DNA of 22,192 bases from Bacteroidales bacterium (GCA_016783865.1 JADHVS010000049.1:1-22192); one strand, 5' to 3'; positions 1 through 7,457 are shown, numbered from the stretch's first letter. Made by a program: numbers and translations. The notes: a model not told the origin generated them from the letters alone.

Positions 1-2
1 CT

Positions 3-326
3 TTCGGACTCATGGAGGATAGCCAGGCATTCACGGTCAACATACTCTCCAACGACTATCAAAAAGAGATACTGCTTTGTGGAACCCGGTCGGGGCAGGA
101 TCTGGATAAAGCAGCTTCCTGCGGCTTCACCATGGTCAAGGGCGAAACAACCACGGCATTTTACATCCAGCAATCCACCATCCATTACGAATGCCGCATC
201 ATCCACAAACACCTCCTCGATGCATCCGCACTGGATTCGGCTATCATCGAGACTTATTACCCGTTACGGGATTTTCACATGGTTTACTATGGAGAGATCG
301 TTGGAGTATATAGGAATGAGGAATGA
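3..326 (+). CDS. flavin reductase-like protein, C-terminal part (5' end outside window)
   Basis: The reading frame is open to the left window edge (Phe-Gly-Leu precede the first Met at 12), so this is the tail of a longer gene. The visible residues match the C-terminal half of the flavin reductase-like FMN-binding split-barrel family: a segment like 'SQAFTVNIL' early, a conserved ECRIIHK strand in the middle, and the closing motif 'HMVYYGEIVGVY' typical of the last beta strand. Members bind FMN and either reduce free flavin or act as flavoredoxin-like electron carriers; the substrate cannot be told from this part. The stop at 324-326 runs straight into a block of short G/A-rich repeats that separates it from tRNA-Val. 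The family call is based on motif recognition only. Confidence 0.7.
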   Translation, partial: FGLMEDSQAFTVNILSNDYQKEILLCGTRSGQDLDKAASCGFTMVKGETTTAFYIQQSTIHYECRIIHKHLLDASALDSAIIETYYPLRDFHMVYYGEIVGVYRNEE

Positions 327-378
327 AGGACGAGGGACGAAGGGCGAAGGATGAGGGACGTGAGACGTAAGACGTGAA
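320..378. repeat. short degenerate tandem repeats (GACGAGG / GACGTGA type, about 7-nt period)
   Basis: After the flavin reductase stop there are imperfect units such as GACGAGG, GACGAAG, GCGAAGG, then GACGTGA, GACGTAA, GACGTGA. The 18-mer at 360-377 recurs exactly at 20819-20836 just after dapF. No coding sense is apparent. It lies upstream of the tRNA-Val promoter. Confidence 0.8.
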
Positions 379-409
379 TTTCGAATTTCCAATTTCCTAC
401 AAAGTTTTT

Positions 410-417
410 TAAATTTG
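410..417 (+). promoter_or_regulatory. -7 promoter element (TAAATTTG) for tRNA-Val
   Basis: TAAATTTG fits the Bacteroidota sigma-ABfr -7 consensus TAnnTTTG exactly and ends 11 nt before the first base of the mature tRNA, giving a short 5' leader. A clear TTTG -33 element is not visible. Confidence 0.6.
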
Positions 418-428
418 CACCCGTTTCC

Positions 429-503
429 GGGATGTTAGCTCAGTTGGTTTAGAGCGCATGCTTGACAGGCATGGGGTCGCTAGTTCGAATCTAGTACATC
501 CCA
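429..503 (+). tRNA. tRNA-Val (anticodon GAC)
   Basis: This 75-nt sequence folds as a full cloverleaf: acceptor GGGATGT with ACATCCC, D stem GCTC/GAGC, anticodon stem CATGC/GCATG with loop TTGACAG (anticodon GAC at 464-466), and T stem CTAG-type with TTCGAAT loop. The discriminator is A503 and CCA is not encoded. Anticodon GAC reads GUC/GUU valine codons. The 3' half (458-504) is repeated at 7381-7457 in the same orientation, which marks this gene as the probable integration site of the 504-7457 block. Confidence 0.92.
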
Positions 504-696
504 CAAGGGTTTCAGATATTTTAGAAATCTACTTGCCATGAAATTTGCCATAATCATTTCCCTTCCCCTTTATGATTCTTTGGAACCTTTTGACTTTTTA
601 TATTTAAAACCTTCTTTAAACATATTTAAAATTAACAAAAAGTGTTTACGAAGGTCTGACGTGTCTACAGACGCCACACAATCAAAGGGATAGTCT

Positions 697-777
697 CCAT
701 CCCCAACCCAGGGCAAAATCGAACGGTATCACCGAACGATGAAAAATGTTGTTAAAATAGAAGCAATCACATTTTAA
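697..777 (+). pseudogene. integrase-core transposase remnant (IS3/IS481-like C-terminal piece)
   Basis: From 706 the frame reads TQGKIERYHRTMKNVV and ends at a TAA at 775-777. The pattern QGKIERYHRTMKN is the conserved segment around the catalytic Glu of DDE integrase-core transposases of IS3/IS481 type, where normally more than 40 residues follow. Here the reading frame stops about 12 residues after that motif, and a stop (TAG at 691-693) lies just upstream, so only a fragment survives. Confidence 0.7.
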
Positions 778-863
778 AATGTTGTAACTTTGACTAAATC
801 ACGCACATGGAATTACGTCATACTAGTGAACATTGTTTTGAAGACGTACAGTCAATATAAATC

Positions 864-895
864 GGCGTGGGGTGGTCAATTTAGTCGGCATATCC
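864..895 (+). mobile_element. IS21-like end/intergenic motif, left side of cassette
   Basis: GGGTGGTCA followed about 6 nt later by TCGGC resembles the non-coding repeats that flank istAB in IS21-family elements of Bacteroidota. A similar motif in the opposite orientation lies at 6961-6995 beyond the cassette. The assignment rests on pattern memory. Confidence 0.4.
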
Positions 896-923
896 AATTC
901 ACTAAAATAAACACCAGAAAAGA

Positions 924-3158
924 ATGAAATTAGCTTTTATTGGCACATACCCACCCAGGGAATGCGGCATTGGCACCTTTACGAATAACCTGTTTAACTC
1001 AATGTTAGTTAACAATGAAAGTATTGAAGTTGGGTATGAGGGTTTTGTTGTTGCATTAAACGACATCGACCTTACTTATAATTACCCTGAAGAGGTAAAA
1101 CTGACCATCAGGCAGGAACACCAGGAAGATTATTTAAAGGCCGTTAAATTCATTAATCTAAGCGGCGCTGACCTTTGTATCCTTGAACATGAATTTGGTA
1201 TTTTCGGTGGTCAAAACGGGGTATATATCCTTCCTTTGTTACATAGATTGGAAGTTCCTCTTATTGTAACGCTACATACTATACTTAAAACCCCATCGTA
1301 TAACGAAAAAGCTGTTTTGCAGGAAATATGTAAAATGGCACATAAAATAGTGGTGATGAGCCATAAAGCAATTGAATTCCTGGCGAGTATTTACAATGTG
1401 CCGGAAAAAAAAATTGTTTTTATAGAACATGGCGTACCAGACATTCATTTCAGCCAGGAAAAATCGAAAAAGGAGTTTAAGCTCGAAAATAACAAAGTGT
1501 TACTTACCTTCGGTTTTATTGGACGCAACAAAGGAATTGAAACGGTAATAAAAGCATTGCCTAAAGTTGTTGAAAAACACCCCGATGTTCTGTATATCGT
1601 TTTAGGCAAAACCCACCCTCATGTGCTGCGACATTCAGGCGAAGAATATCGTATTTTCTTAATGCGTTTGGTCAAAAACCTACAACTGGAGAAGCATGTT
1701 GTGTTTCTTAATGAGTTTATTAACGTACAAGATTTGTTCAAATACCTATCCGCTTCTGATATATACATAACACCCTATTTGAACGAATCTCAAATTACCA
1801 GCGGAACCCTTTCGTATGCTGTTGGGGTTGGTTCGGCTGTTATTTCAACACCGTATTGGCATGCTGCAGAGTTGTTGGCAGAAGGAAGGGGAAGGCTTTT
1901 TGACTTTAATGATTCCAACAGCCTTACTTCCACTTTAACAGAACTCTTAGATAAACCTGAGGAGTTAAATGAGCTTAAAAGAAAAGCATATGATTATGGC
2001 CGAAAAATTACCTGGCCGAAAACAGGAGAAAAGTATGTTGCGCTTGCTGTAACTATTCTGAAGGAAGGGTATAAGTTAATTGTAAAGAAAGACACAGTTT
2101 TGGATTTCCTCATTCTGCCCCCTTTTTCTCTTGCTCATATCAATCGATTAACAGACGATACAGGCATCATCCAACATGCAAAATTTGGCATTCCAAACTT
2201 AAAAGAAGGCTATTGCATTGATGATAATGCCAGGGCTTTGCTTATGGTGTTAATGGCATACAGGCAAATAAAAGATATTCGAGCCCTTGAATTATCGCCC
2301 ATCTATTTAAGCTATATCCATTATATGCAAAATGCAAACGGCACCTTCAGGAATTTCCTGAGTTTTAGCAGAAACTTCCTGGATGAGGTTGGTTCCGAAG
2401 ATTCTTTTGGCCGGACTATATGGGCATTGGGATACCTGCTGAGTAATGCCCCCAACGATGCCTATTATCAAACAGGTAAATTAGTGTTTTTTAATGCATC
2501 TCCCAATTTTGAAAAATTAAAGTCCATCAGAAGTATCGCCAATACCATGATCGGAATAAGCTATTATCTGAAAAGTAACCCATCGGACGATTCAATGACT
2601 GAAAGATTACGAAACCTGGCTCAAAACTTAAGTAAACATTATGAAGAAAACGAATCCCCCGATTGGAAATGGTTTGAATCCTTACTTGCATACGATAATG
2701 GCATTTTACCTTTAGCTCTTTTACATTCAGCAGAAATACTTAACGATGATAAAATAACAAATACGGCGCTCGAATCTATGAACTTTCTGACAAAGCATAC
2801 ACTGAAGGATAATTACATATCGATCATTGGAAATGAGAAATGGTACAAGAAAGAAGGGGAACGTTCTGTTTTTGCCCAACAACCAATAGATGCCATGGCC
2901 ATGGTTTTAATGTACCACCAAGCCTTTCATGTAACAAAGGATAAAGATTACCTCAATAAGCTATACACTTCATTTTTGTGGTTCCTTGGTGAAAATGACC
3001 TGAGAATGAGCCTGTATGATTTTGAGACACAGGGATGCTGCGATGGATTTGAACGTTATGGTGTAAACCGCAATCAGGGTGCAGAAAGTTCATTGTCGTA
3101 TCTAATTTCTCATTTAACCGTATTGCAGGCTTATGAAGAATTTCACAAGTCAGATTAA
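924..3158 (+). CDS. GT4 glycosyltransferase fused to a C-terminal helical (alpha/alpha barrel-like) domain
   Basis: A 744-residue cytoplasmic protein with no signal peptide or membrane segment. Residues 1 to about 390 look like a GT-B fold family 4 glycosyltransferase: it opens with IGTYPPRECGIGTF (donor/acceptor loop), has HTILK and EHG segments typical of the family, and near residues 285-325 the donor-site block SGTLSYAVGVGSAVISTPYW. Residues about 395-744 read as a helical domain rich in motifs such as YCIDDNARALL (about 429-440) and GSEDSFGRTIWALG (about 490-503), reminiscent of six-hairpin glycosidase toroids. It heads a three-gene plus-strand run with a 9-nt gap to the GH130 gene. Donor sugar is unknown; GDP-mannose is a guess from the GH130 neighbours. 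The sequence is AT-richer than genes right of 9459. Confidence 0.8.
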   Translation: MKLAFIGTYPPRECGIGTFTNNLFNSMLVNNESIEVGYEGFVVALNDIDLTYNYPEEVKLTIRQEHQEDYLKAVKFINLSGADLCILEHEFGIFGGQNGVYILPLLHRLEVPLIVTLHTILKTPSYNEKAVLQEICKMAHKIVVMSHKAIEFLASIYNVPEKKIVFIEHGVPDIHFSQEKSKKEFKLENNKVLLTFGFIGRNKGIETVIKALPKVVEKHPDVLYIVLGKTHPHVLRHSGEEYRIFLMRLVKNLQLEKHVVFLNEFINVQDLFKYLSASDIYITPYLNESQITSGTLSYAVGVGSAVISTPYWHAAELLAEGRGRLFDFNDSNSLTSTLTELLDKPEELNELKRKAYDYGRKITWPKTGEKYVALAVTILKEGYKLIVKKDTVLDFLILPPFSLAHINRLTDDTGIIQHAKFGIPNLKEGYCIDDNARALLMVLMAYRQIKDIRALELSPIYLSYIHYMQNANGTFRNFLSFSRNFLDEVGSEDSFGRTIWALGYLLSNAPNDAYYQTGKLVFFNASPNFEKLKSIRSIANTMIGISYYLKSNPSDDSMTERLRNLAQNLSKHYEENESPDWKWFESLLAYDNGILPLALLHSAEILNDDKITNTALESMNFLTKHTLKDNYISIIGNEKWYKKEGERSVFAQQPIDAMAMVLMYHQAFHVTKDKDYLNKLYTSFLWFLGENDLRMSLYDFETQGCCDGFERYGVNRNQGAESSLSYLISHLTVLQAYEEFHKSD

Positions 3159-3167
3159 AGAAGTAAC

Positions 3168-4103
3168 ATGGAAACAGCGATGTTGATAAACAGATATCAA
3201 AATAACCCTATCCTCACAAAGGATGACGTGCCCTATCCGGTTGCTACGGTGCATAATGCCGCTGTTGTAAAGCACGAGGGGAAGTATATAATGATATTTC
3301 GCTCACATAAACTGAACGGAAGAAGTATACTTGGGATGGCAGAGAGTGAAGATGGATACAATTTTAAAGTGAATGACAAACCTTTTATGATTCCGGCTAC
3401 TGAGGGGATTTTTAAAGAATACGAGACCTATGGAGTGGAAGATCCAAGGATTATTTTTATGGACGGCGAATACCTCATTACATATAGTGCTTATTCCAGG
3501 CATGGTGTGCGTATTGGACTGGCAAGAACAAAAGATTTCAAATCTGTTGAAAGATTTTCACTTATTACCGAATCCGACTACCGGAATGTTGTAATCTTCC
3601 CTGAAAAAATTGGGGGTTTATATGCCAGGCTCGACCGCCCTCATTCTGAAATATCGCCTTGGTCCATCTGGATATCCTATTCTCCCGATCTAAAGTATTG
3701 GGGCGAATCGAAACTAATTATGAAACCATTACAATACCATTGGGATGAGATGAAGATAGGTCCCGGAGCGCCCCCTATTAAAACATCCCGTGGTTGGTTA
3801 AGCATCTATCACGGCGTGTTTCCAACTATGGATGGGAGTGTTTATAGATTAGGGGTGGCATTGCACGATTTGGAAGATCCTTCAAAAATTATTGCCGTTG
3901 GCGATGAATGGATTCTACAACCCGAAGAAGTTTATGAAATTACAGGCTATGTCCATAATGTGGTGTTTACCTGTGGCGCTGTTCCGGAAGACGATGGAAG
4001 CGTTAAAATCTATTGGGGTGGCGCTGACAAAGTGATGTGTGTAGGTACAGCGAAATTGGAAGCCCTTGTTGACCATTGTTTAAACAATCCGCGGGAACAA
4101 TGA
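3168..4103 (+). CDS. GH130 family beta-mannoside phosphorylase/hydrolase
   Basis: A 311-residue five-bladed beta-propeller type enzyme. It shows NPILTKDDVPYPVATVHNAA near the start (substrate loop), the signature YGVEDPRI at residues 88-95 with Asp92 as the likely general acid, a Glu-rich YHWDEMKIGPGAPPI segment and YHGV near 218. Known GH130 enzymes phosphorolyse or hydrolyse beta-1,4- or beta-1,2-mannosides; phosphorolysis is reversible, giving mannose 1-phosphate. Phosphate- or acid-specific residues cannot be judged by eye. No signal peptide, so it acts inside the cell. Two Met codons (3168 and 3180) are possible starts; the first is used. Its TGA overlaps the ATG of the next gene (ATGA), so the two are probably translationally coupled. 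Confidence 0.85.
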   Translation: METAMLINRYQNNPILTKDDVPYPVATVHNAAVVKHEGKYIMIFRSHKLNGRSILGMAESEDGYNFKVNDKPFMIPATEGIFKEYETYGVEDPRIIFMDGEYLITYSAYSRHGVRIGLARTKDFKSVERFSLITESDYRNVVIFPEKIGGLYARLDRPHSEISPWSIWISYSPDLKYWGESKLIMKPLQYHWDEMKIGPGAPPIKTSRGWLSIYHGVFPTMDGSVYRLGVALHDLEDPSKIIAVGDEWILQPEEVYEITGYVHNVVFTCGAVPEDDGSVKIYWGGADKVMCVGTAKLEALVDHCLNNPREQ

Positions 4104-5104
4104 AAATCGCAATACTCTCATCTATTGCCTGGCGGACACCTCCCCGAAAATATGGCCCCTGGGAACAAGTAGCATCTAATATCGCTGAGGGAATGGTTGA
4201 ACGGGGCATTGATGTAACATTATTTGCCTCAGGCGATTCTATTACAAAAGGCAAATTAGCGTCAGTTTGCGAGCAACCGTACGCCGAAGATTCTAAAATC
4301 GACCCCAAAGTAGCAGAATGCCTTCATATCAGCTATCTGATGGAACAAGCAGATACGTTTGATTTAATTCATAATAATTTTGATTTTCTACCTCTAAGTT
4401 ATTCCCGTTTGATCAAAACACCCATGGTAACCACTATTCATGGTTTTTCTTCTCCAAAAATTCTTCCGGTCTATAAAAAATACAACAGCACCGGTTATTA
4501 TGTTTCTATCAGTAATTCCGACCGCAGTCCTGAACTTGATTACACTGCAACCGTTTACAATGGTGTTAACGACAATGAATTTATATTCAGGCCTGGATCA
4601 GAAGATTATCTGCTTTTTTTCGGCAGGATTCATCCGGAAAAGGGGGTTTATGAGTCCATCCAAATTGGTAAGAAATCAAAAAGAAAGCTCATCATTTCCG
4701 GTTTAATTCAGGATCAGGAATACTTTGACCTTAAGGTTAAGCCATTTATCGATGATAATGATATAGTTTATGTTGGCAATTCTGGGCCTGATGAACGGAA
4801 TAAGCTTTTGGGTGGCGCGTTTGCTCTTTTACATCCGATTAGTTTTGAAGAACCTTTTGGCCTGAGTGTGGTTGAAGCCATGTTTTGTGGCACACCCGTT
4901 ATTGCATTTAACAGGGGCGCTATGCCTGAATTAATTCTTGATGGGAAGACCGGTTTCTTGGTAAACACGATTGAAGAAGCGCTGGAAGCGGTAAATAATA
5001 TTAAAATGATTAACAGGAAATATTGCAGGGAATGGGCAATTTCAAAATTCAGCAGGCAAAAAATGATAGAAGGTTATCTGGAGGTTTATGAGAAGATTTT
5101 ATAA
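4100..5104 (+). CDS. GT4 family glycosyltransferase
   Basis: A 334-residue GT-B glycosyltransferase. The start at 4100 is chosen because MKIAILSS is the usual first beta strand and because ATGA overlaps the GH130 stop; an upstream in-frame TTG at 4076 adds nothing conserved. It contains YGPWEQVASNIAEGMVERG (glycine-rich N-terminal loop), TTIHGF, a GRIHPEKG segment typical of the linker to the second domain, and the E-x7-E donor motif E251...E259 within EEPFGLSVVEAM followed by GTPVIAFNRGAMPELI. Family members use activated nucleotide sugars with retention of configuration. It lacks the helical extension of the first GT4, so the two are not simple duplicates. Substrate not determinable. Confidence 0.85.
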   Translation: MKIAILSSIAWRTPPRKYGPWEQVASNIAEGMVERGIDVTLFASGDSITKGKLASVCEQPYAEDSKIDPKVAECLHISYLMEQADTFDLIHNNFDFLPLSYSRLIKTPMVTTIHGFSSPKILPVYKKYNSTGYYVSISNSDRSPELDYTATVYNGVNDNEFIFRPGSEDYLLFFGRIHPEKGVYESIQIGKKSKRKLIISGLIQDQEYFDLKVKPFIDDNDIVYVGNSGPDERNKLLGGAFALLHPISFEEPFGLSVVEAMFCGTPVIAFNRGAMPELILDGKTGFLVNTIEEALEAVNNIKMINRKYCREWAISKFSRQKMIEGYLEVYEKIL

Positions 5105-5138
5105 ATGCATAATAGGGAAGAAGCAACTGCTACCGTCA

Positions 5139-6611
5139 CTATTTTGAATTCTTAAGTTCATGTAAAAGCTGCCCTAAATCAATACATGCATAAGAAGAAG
5201 CATAGTCTGACATGGCGTATGGAATTATCAGATCACCATTATGAATAATCGAACCACATGAATAAATTACATTGGGCACATATCCTTCTCTTTCCACTTC
5301 ATTTGGAATCATTAAAGGAGCCTTTAATCTTCCTATTTCTTTTTCAGGATTATCAAGTTCATACAAACAAGCGCCTAGAACATACTCCCTCATTTGTCCA
5401 ACGGCATGCGTTATAACCAGCCATCCTTCTTCCGTCTCGATGGGTGATCCGCAATTTCCGATTTGAACGAATTCCCAATGATATTTGGGTTCCTGAATGA
5501 GTTTGGCATCCCGCCAAATATTGATGTCATCTGAAAATGCAACGTAATTATTTACTTCATCTATTCTGCAGAGCATGGCATATTTTCCATTAATCTTCCT
5601 CGGAAATAATGCCATCCCTTTATCTTTCGAAATTTCACCGTGAAGAGGTAATACTTTAAAACTATAAAAATTTTTGGTTTTAAGTAACTTCGGTAATATG
5701 GTTGTGCCATCATAAGCAGTGTAAGTGGCAAAGTAGGTTACATCACCGTTATCGTCTGTGAATTTAACAAAACGTGCGTCTTCAATACCATTTTTTTCAG
5801 TTTCAGAGATAGGGAAAATAACTCTTTCAGATATAGCCGAATCAATGGAGAATTCAAGTTCATAATGAGATGAAGCCAGCCACATTATTTGATAAAATAA
5901 CAATTCTTTATTTGCCGCAAGGTTAAGAGTCTTTCTTGTTTCTTCTACACACCTTTTCAATTCCCCATAAGTAAAATTTTCACCTAATTTGTCAAAAACA
6001 AGTTCGGATGGAATTATATTATTACGTTTTTGCATTTCATCCAGCTTCTTTGTAAAGGATTCTTTATTATAGACATGTCTTTTGATACGATCTGCCTCAT
6101 CTAACATTTTGCCGACAGGTTCAATACTCAGGTTATTATCCTTGTCAAGAACCCCGGAACGGAAAACGATTGAGGAAATATGTCCTTCTCCTGTTGCTCT
6201 GAAACTTAAAATCACCCTTTTTTCTTTAGGCCCTAATTCGGTTTGATCAGGATGTTCAACAATGGATGGATTAAAAAAAGCTGCCGATTCAATAGAATAT
6301 TCCATTGTGAAATAGGAACCAATAAGCACTTTCCTGGATAGATTAAGGTTATTAGGGTTAATATTCATTTCTTTAAATAAGTGAGTTAATTTATTGAAAT
6401 GATTTTCAAATATTTTTGAAATATTTCTGTGACGCTTGGAATACCCTCTCAGCACCTGGCTTATTGCTATATTTACATCTCCTTCTGACATAGCCAATAC
6501 CTGACGGATTATATTTGCGCTTCTTTCGTTATTAGGATAATGAAATCGGGCAATTATCCTGGTAGGATCGGGATAAAATTTACCATCTTTTCTTGTTACA
6601 TAAAATTCCAT
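5139..6611 (-). CDS. GH130 family protein with long N-terminal extension
   Basis: A 490-residue protein convergent with the cassette operon (34 nt between stops). The C-terminal part from about residue 240 carries GH130 features: GIEDARFVKF at 275-284 with Asp278 in the place of the catalytic acid, an ALFPRKINGKYAMLCRID block, YHWEFVQIGNCGSPIETEEGW and a closing NVIYSCGSII. The first roughly 110 residues form an extension, including a helical stretch with AMSEGDVNIAISQVL. It differs strongly from the 311-residue GH130 at 3168, so the cassette encodes two GH130 subfamilies, perhaps with different linkage or chain-length preference. The ATG sits directly against a transposase remnant, so its promoter must lie in IS-derived DNA. 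No signal peptide. Confidence 0.8.
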   Translation of the reverse strand: MEFYVTRKDGKFYPDPTRIIARFHYPNNERSANIIRQVLAMSEGDVNIAISQVLRGYSKRHRNISKIFENHFNKLTHLFKEMNINPNNLNLSRKVLIGSYFTMEYSIESAAFFNPSIVEHPDQTELGPKEKRVILSFRATGEGHISSIVFRSGVLDKDNNLSIEPVGKMLDEADRIKRHVYNKESFTKKLDEMQKRNNIIPSELVFDKLGENFTYGELKRCVEETRKTLNLAANKELLFYQIMWLASSHYELEFSIDSAISERVIFPISETEKNGIEDARFVKFTDDNGDVTYFATYTAYDGTTILPKLLKTKNFYSFKVLPLHGEISKDKGMALFPRKINGKYAMLCRIDEVNNYVAFSDDINIWRDAKLIQEPKYHWEFVQIGNCGSPIETEEGWLVITHAVGQMREYVLGACLYELDNPEKEIGRLKAPLMIPNEVEREGYVPNVIYSCGSIIHNGDLIIPYAMSDYASSYACIDLGQLLHELKNSK

Positions 6612-6802
6612 AGATCAAAATTTGCAACAAGTTCATCCATTTGTTTCCGGTTCAGCTTTCCAACCCCGCCAACATAGTTGTATTGAAGCAAACTGTCTTT
6701 GCCTCCGGAGTAATATACCTTGTCTACCACCTTCTGATTGTAGTGTCATCAAGCAAGAGAATTTCAGCAGTAATAAAAATGCTTCCATCGTATAGCAAAG
6801 AA
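6612..6802 (-). pseudogene. IS630-like transposase N-terminal remnant
   Basis: Read on the minus strand from about 6802 the translation gives LLYDGSIFITAEILLLDDTT then IRRW, a stop/frameshift near 6726, and in another frame VDKVYYSGGKDSLLQYNYVG then GVGKLNRKQMDELVANF. This is the helix-turn-helix start of an IS630-type transposase (pattern ILLLD-TIRRW-Y-GG--LL--GG--KL---Q---L). The catalytic domain is absent; the fragment stops where the GH130 gene begins. Confidence 0.6.
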
Positions 6803-6960
6803 AAACTGTAAATAATCATTCTCCACTTGATATTTAGATTTTTTCTCAACAAGCAATTGTTAACTCAAGTTTCGGGGTTAAAAATTGAACGTAAATATTT
6901 ATAGATATATGTTAATAACATGCTGATAACTTTTCGGTAAAAAAGTGAAGGCATTCTCAT
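6803..6960. other. AT-rich spacer without recognised features
   Basis: About 160 nt of AT-rich DNA between the IS630-like and IS21-like remnants. I see no open frame with family resemblance and no strong inverted repeat. Confidence 0.5.
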
Positions 6961-6995
6961 ATTCACGCCGAAGTGGCTGACCACCCTCCCTGCAA
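6961..6995 (-). mobile_element. IS21-like end/intergenic motif, right side of cassette
   Basis: On the minus strand this reads GGGTGGTCA followed by TCGGC, the counterpart in inverted orientation of 864-895. It lies just beyond the istB remnant, where the non-coding end of an IS21-family element is expected. Confidence 0.4.
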
Positions 6996-6999
6996 TGAC

Positions 7000-7248
7000 T
7001 TATGAACGATCCTTTTCCTGTGTCTGAATGACATGATACAAATTTACATATTTTTCATTTTGTTCAACATCCTCATTAATTTTGGTTTTTTGTCTCTTCC
7101 GTAGCGATTCCCCTAAGAGTTCCAATCGATGCGCATCATGAACAATACGATCAAGGATGTCATCTGCCACTGTCTGCTCACCGATTACTTCATACCATTG
7201 TACGACGGGTAATTGAGATGTAATAATCGTTGACCGGTTACCGTGCCG
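7000..7248 (-). pseudogene. istB: istB (IS21 helper ATPase) C-terminal remnant
   Basis: The minus-strand frame contains RHGNRSTIITSQLPVVQWYE then VIGEQTVADDILDRIVHDAH and RLELLGESLRKRQK, the hallmark C-terminal third of IstB-type transposition ATPases. The Walker A and B parts are missing on this strand; the frame entering it from 7326 is non-homologous. The remaining IstB piece upstream in the protein is found on the opposite strand at 7267-7371. Confidence 0.85.
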
Positions 7249-7266
7249 GAAAAGCCGACCAAATTG

Positions 7267-7371
7267 ACCTCCTGTTTTACTTTGCTGATCCTTGATGATT
7301 TTGGCATACAACCACTTGATAATCAAAATCGGGCAGTTTTATTGGAGATCATCGAAGACATACATGAAAAA
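7267..7371 (+). pseudogene. istB: istB central fragment in opposite orientation
   Basis: The plus-strand frame reads CFTLLILDDFGIQPLDNQNR then AVLLEIIEDIHEK, which is the Walker B/sensor segment of IstB that normally comes immediately before the RHGNRSTIITSQ segment. Its orientation is opposite to the neighbouring istB fragment, so either a short inversion flipped it or it derives from a second copy. Confidence 0.8.
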
Positions 7372-7380
7372 TATATCAAT

Positions 7381-7457
7381 ATGCTTGACAGGCATGAGGT
7401 CGCTAGTTCGAACCGAAGCTCACGAGGACGAAGTCCGAGTAATCTAGTACATCCCAC
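7381..7457 (+). repeat. partial tRNA-Val copy interrupted by 30-nt insert; putative attachment repeat
   Basis: Positions 7381-7412 and 7443-7457 together reproduce tRNA-Val positions 458-504 (anticodon arm to acceptor 3' strand) with a single mismatch (G474 to A7397). A 30-nt insert at 7413-7442 splits the T loop after TTCGAA. The insert contains a short hairpin, GGAC-GAA-GTCC at 7426-7436, with CTC/GAG able to extend it around a bulge. The 5' half of the tRNA is absent, so no functional tRNA is made. Direct orientation to the intact tRNA fits an attachment-site repeat. Confidence 0.85.

Larger units (their letters stand above)
504..923. other. 420-nt intergenic stretch with insertion-sequence debris
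   Basis: AT-rich DNA between tRNA-Val and the glycan cassette. It holds a transposase fragment (697-777), a possible -7 element TAACTTTG at 785-792 without a convincing -33 partner, and an IS21-like end motif (864-895). Nothing else coding is seen in either strand. Confidence 0.6.

Noticed and set aside
4076..4099. Upstream TTG start for the second GT4 gene
   Set aside because: The extra eight residues are not family-like and the ATG at 4100 overlaps the preceding stop in the usual ATGA manner.
5105..5138. Bidirectional terminator between the convergent GT4 and GH130 genes
   Set aside because: No stable hairpin followed by a T-run is visible in either direction.
7413..7442. Hammerhead ribozyme or self-splicing intron in the tRNA fragment
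   Set aside because: A GGACGAAGTCC hairpin recalls hammerhead stem II, but the CUGAUGA core and cleavage triplet context are missing, and 30 nt is far too short for an intron.
7381..7457. Second functional tRNA-Val
   Set aside because: The acceptor 5' strand and D arm are absent and the T loop is interrupted.
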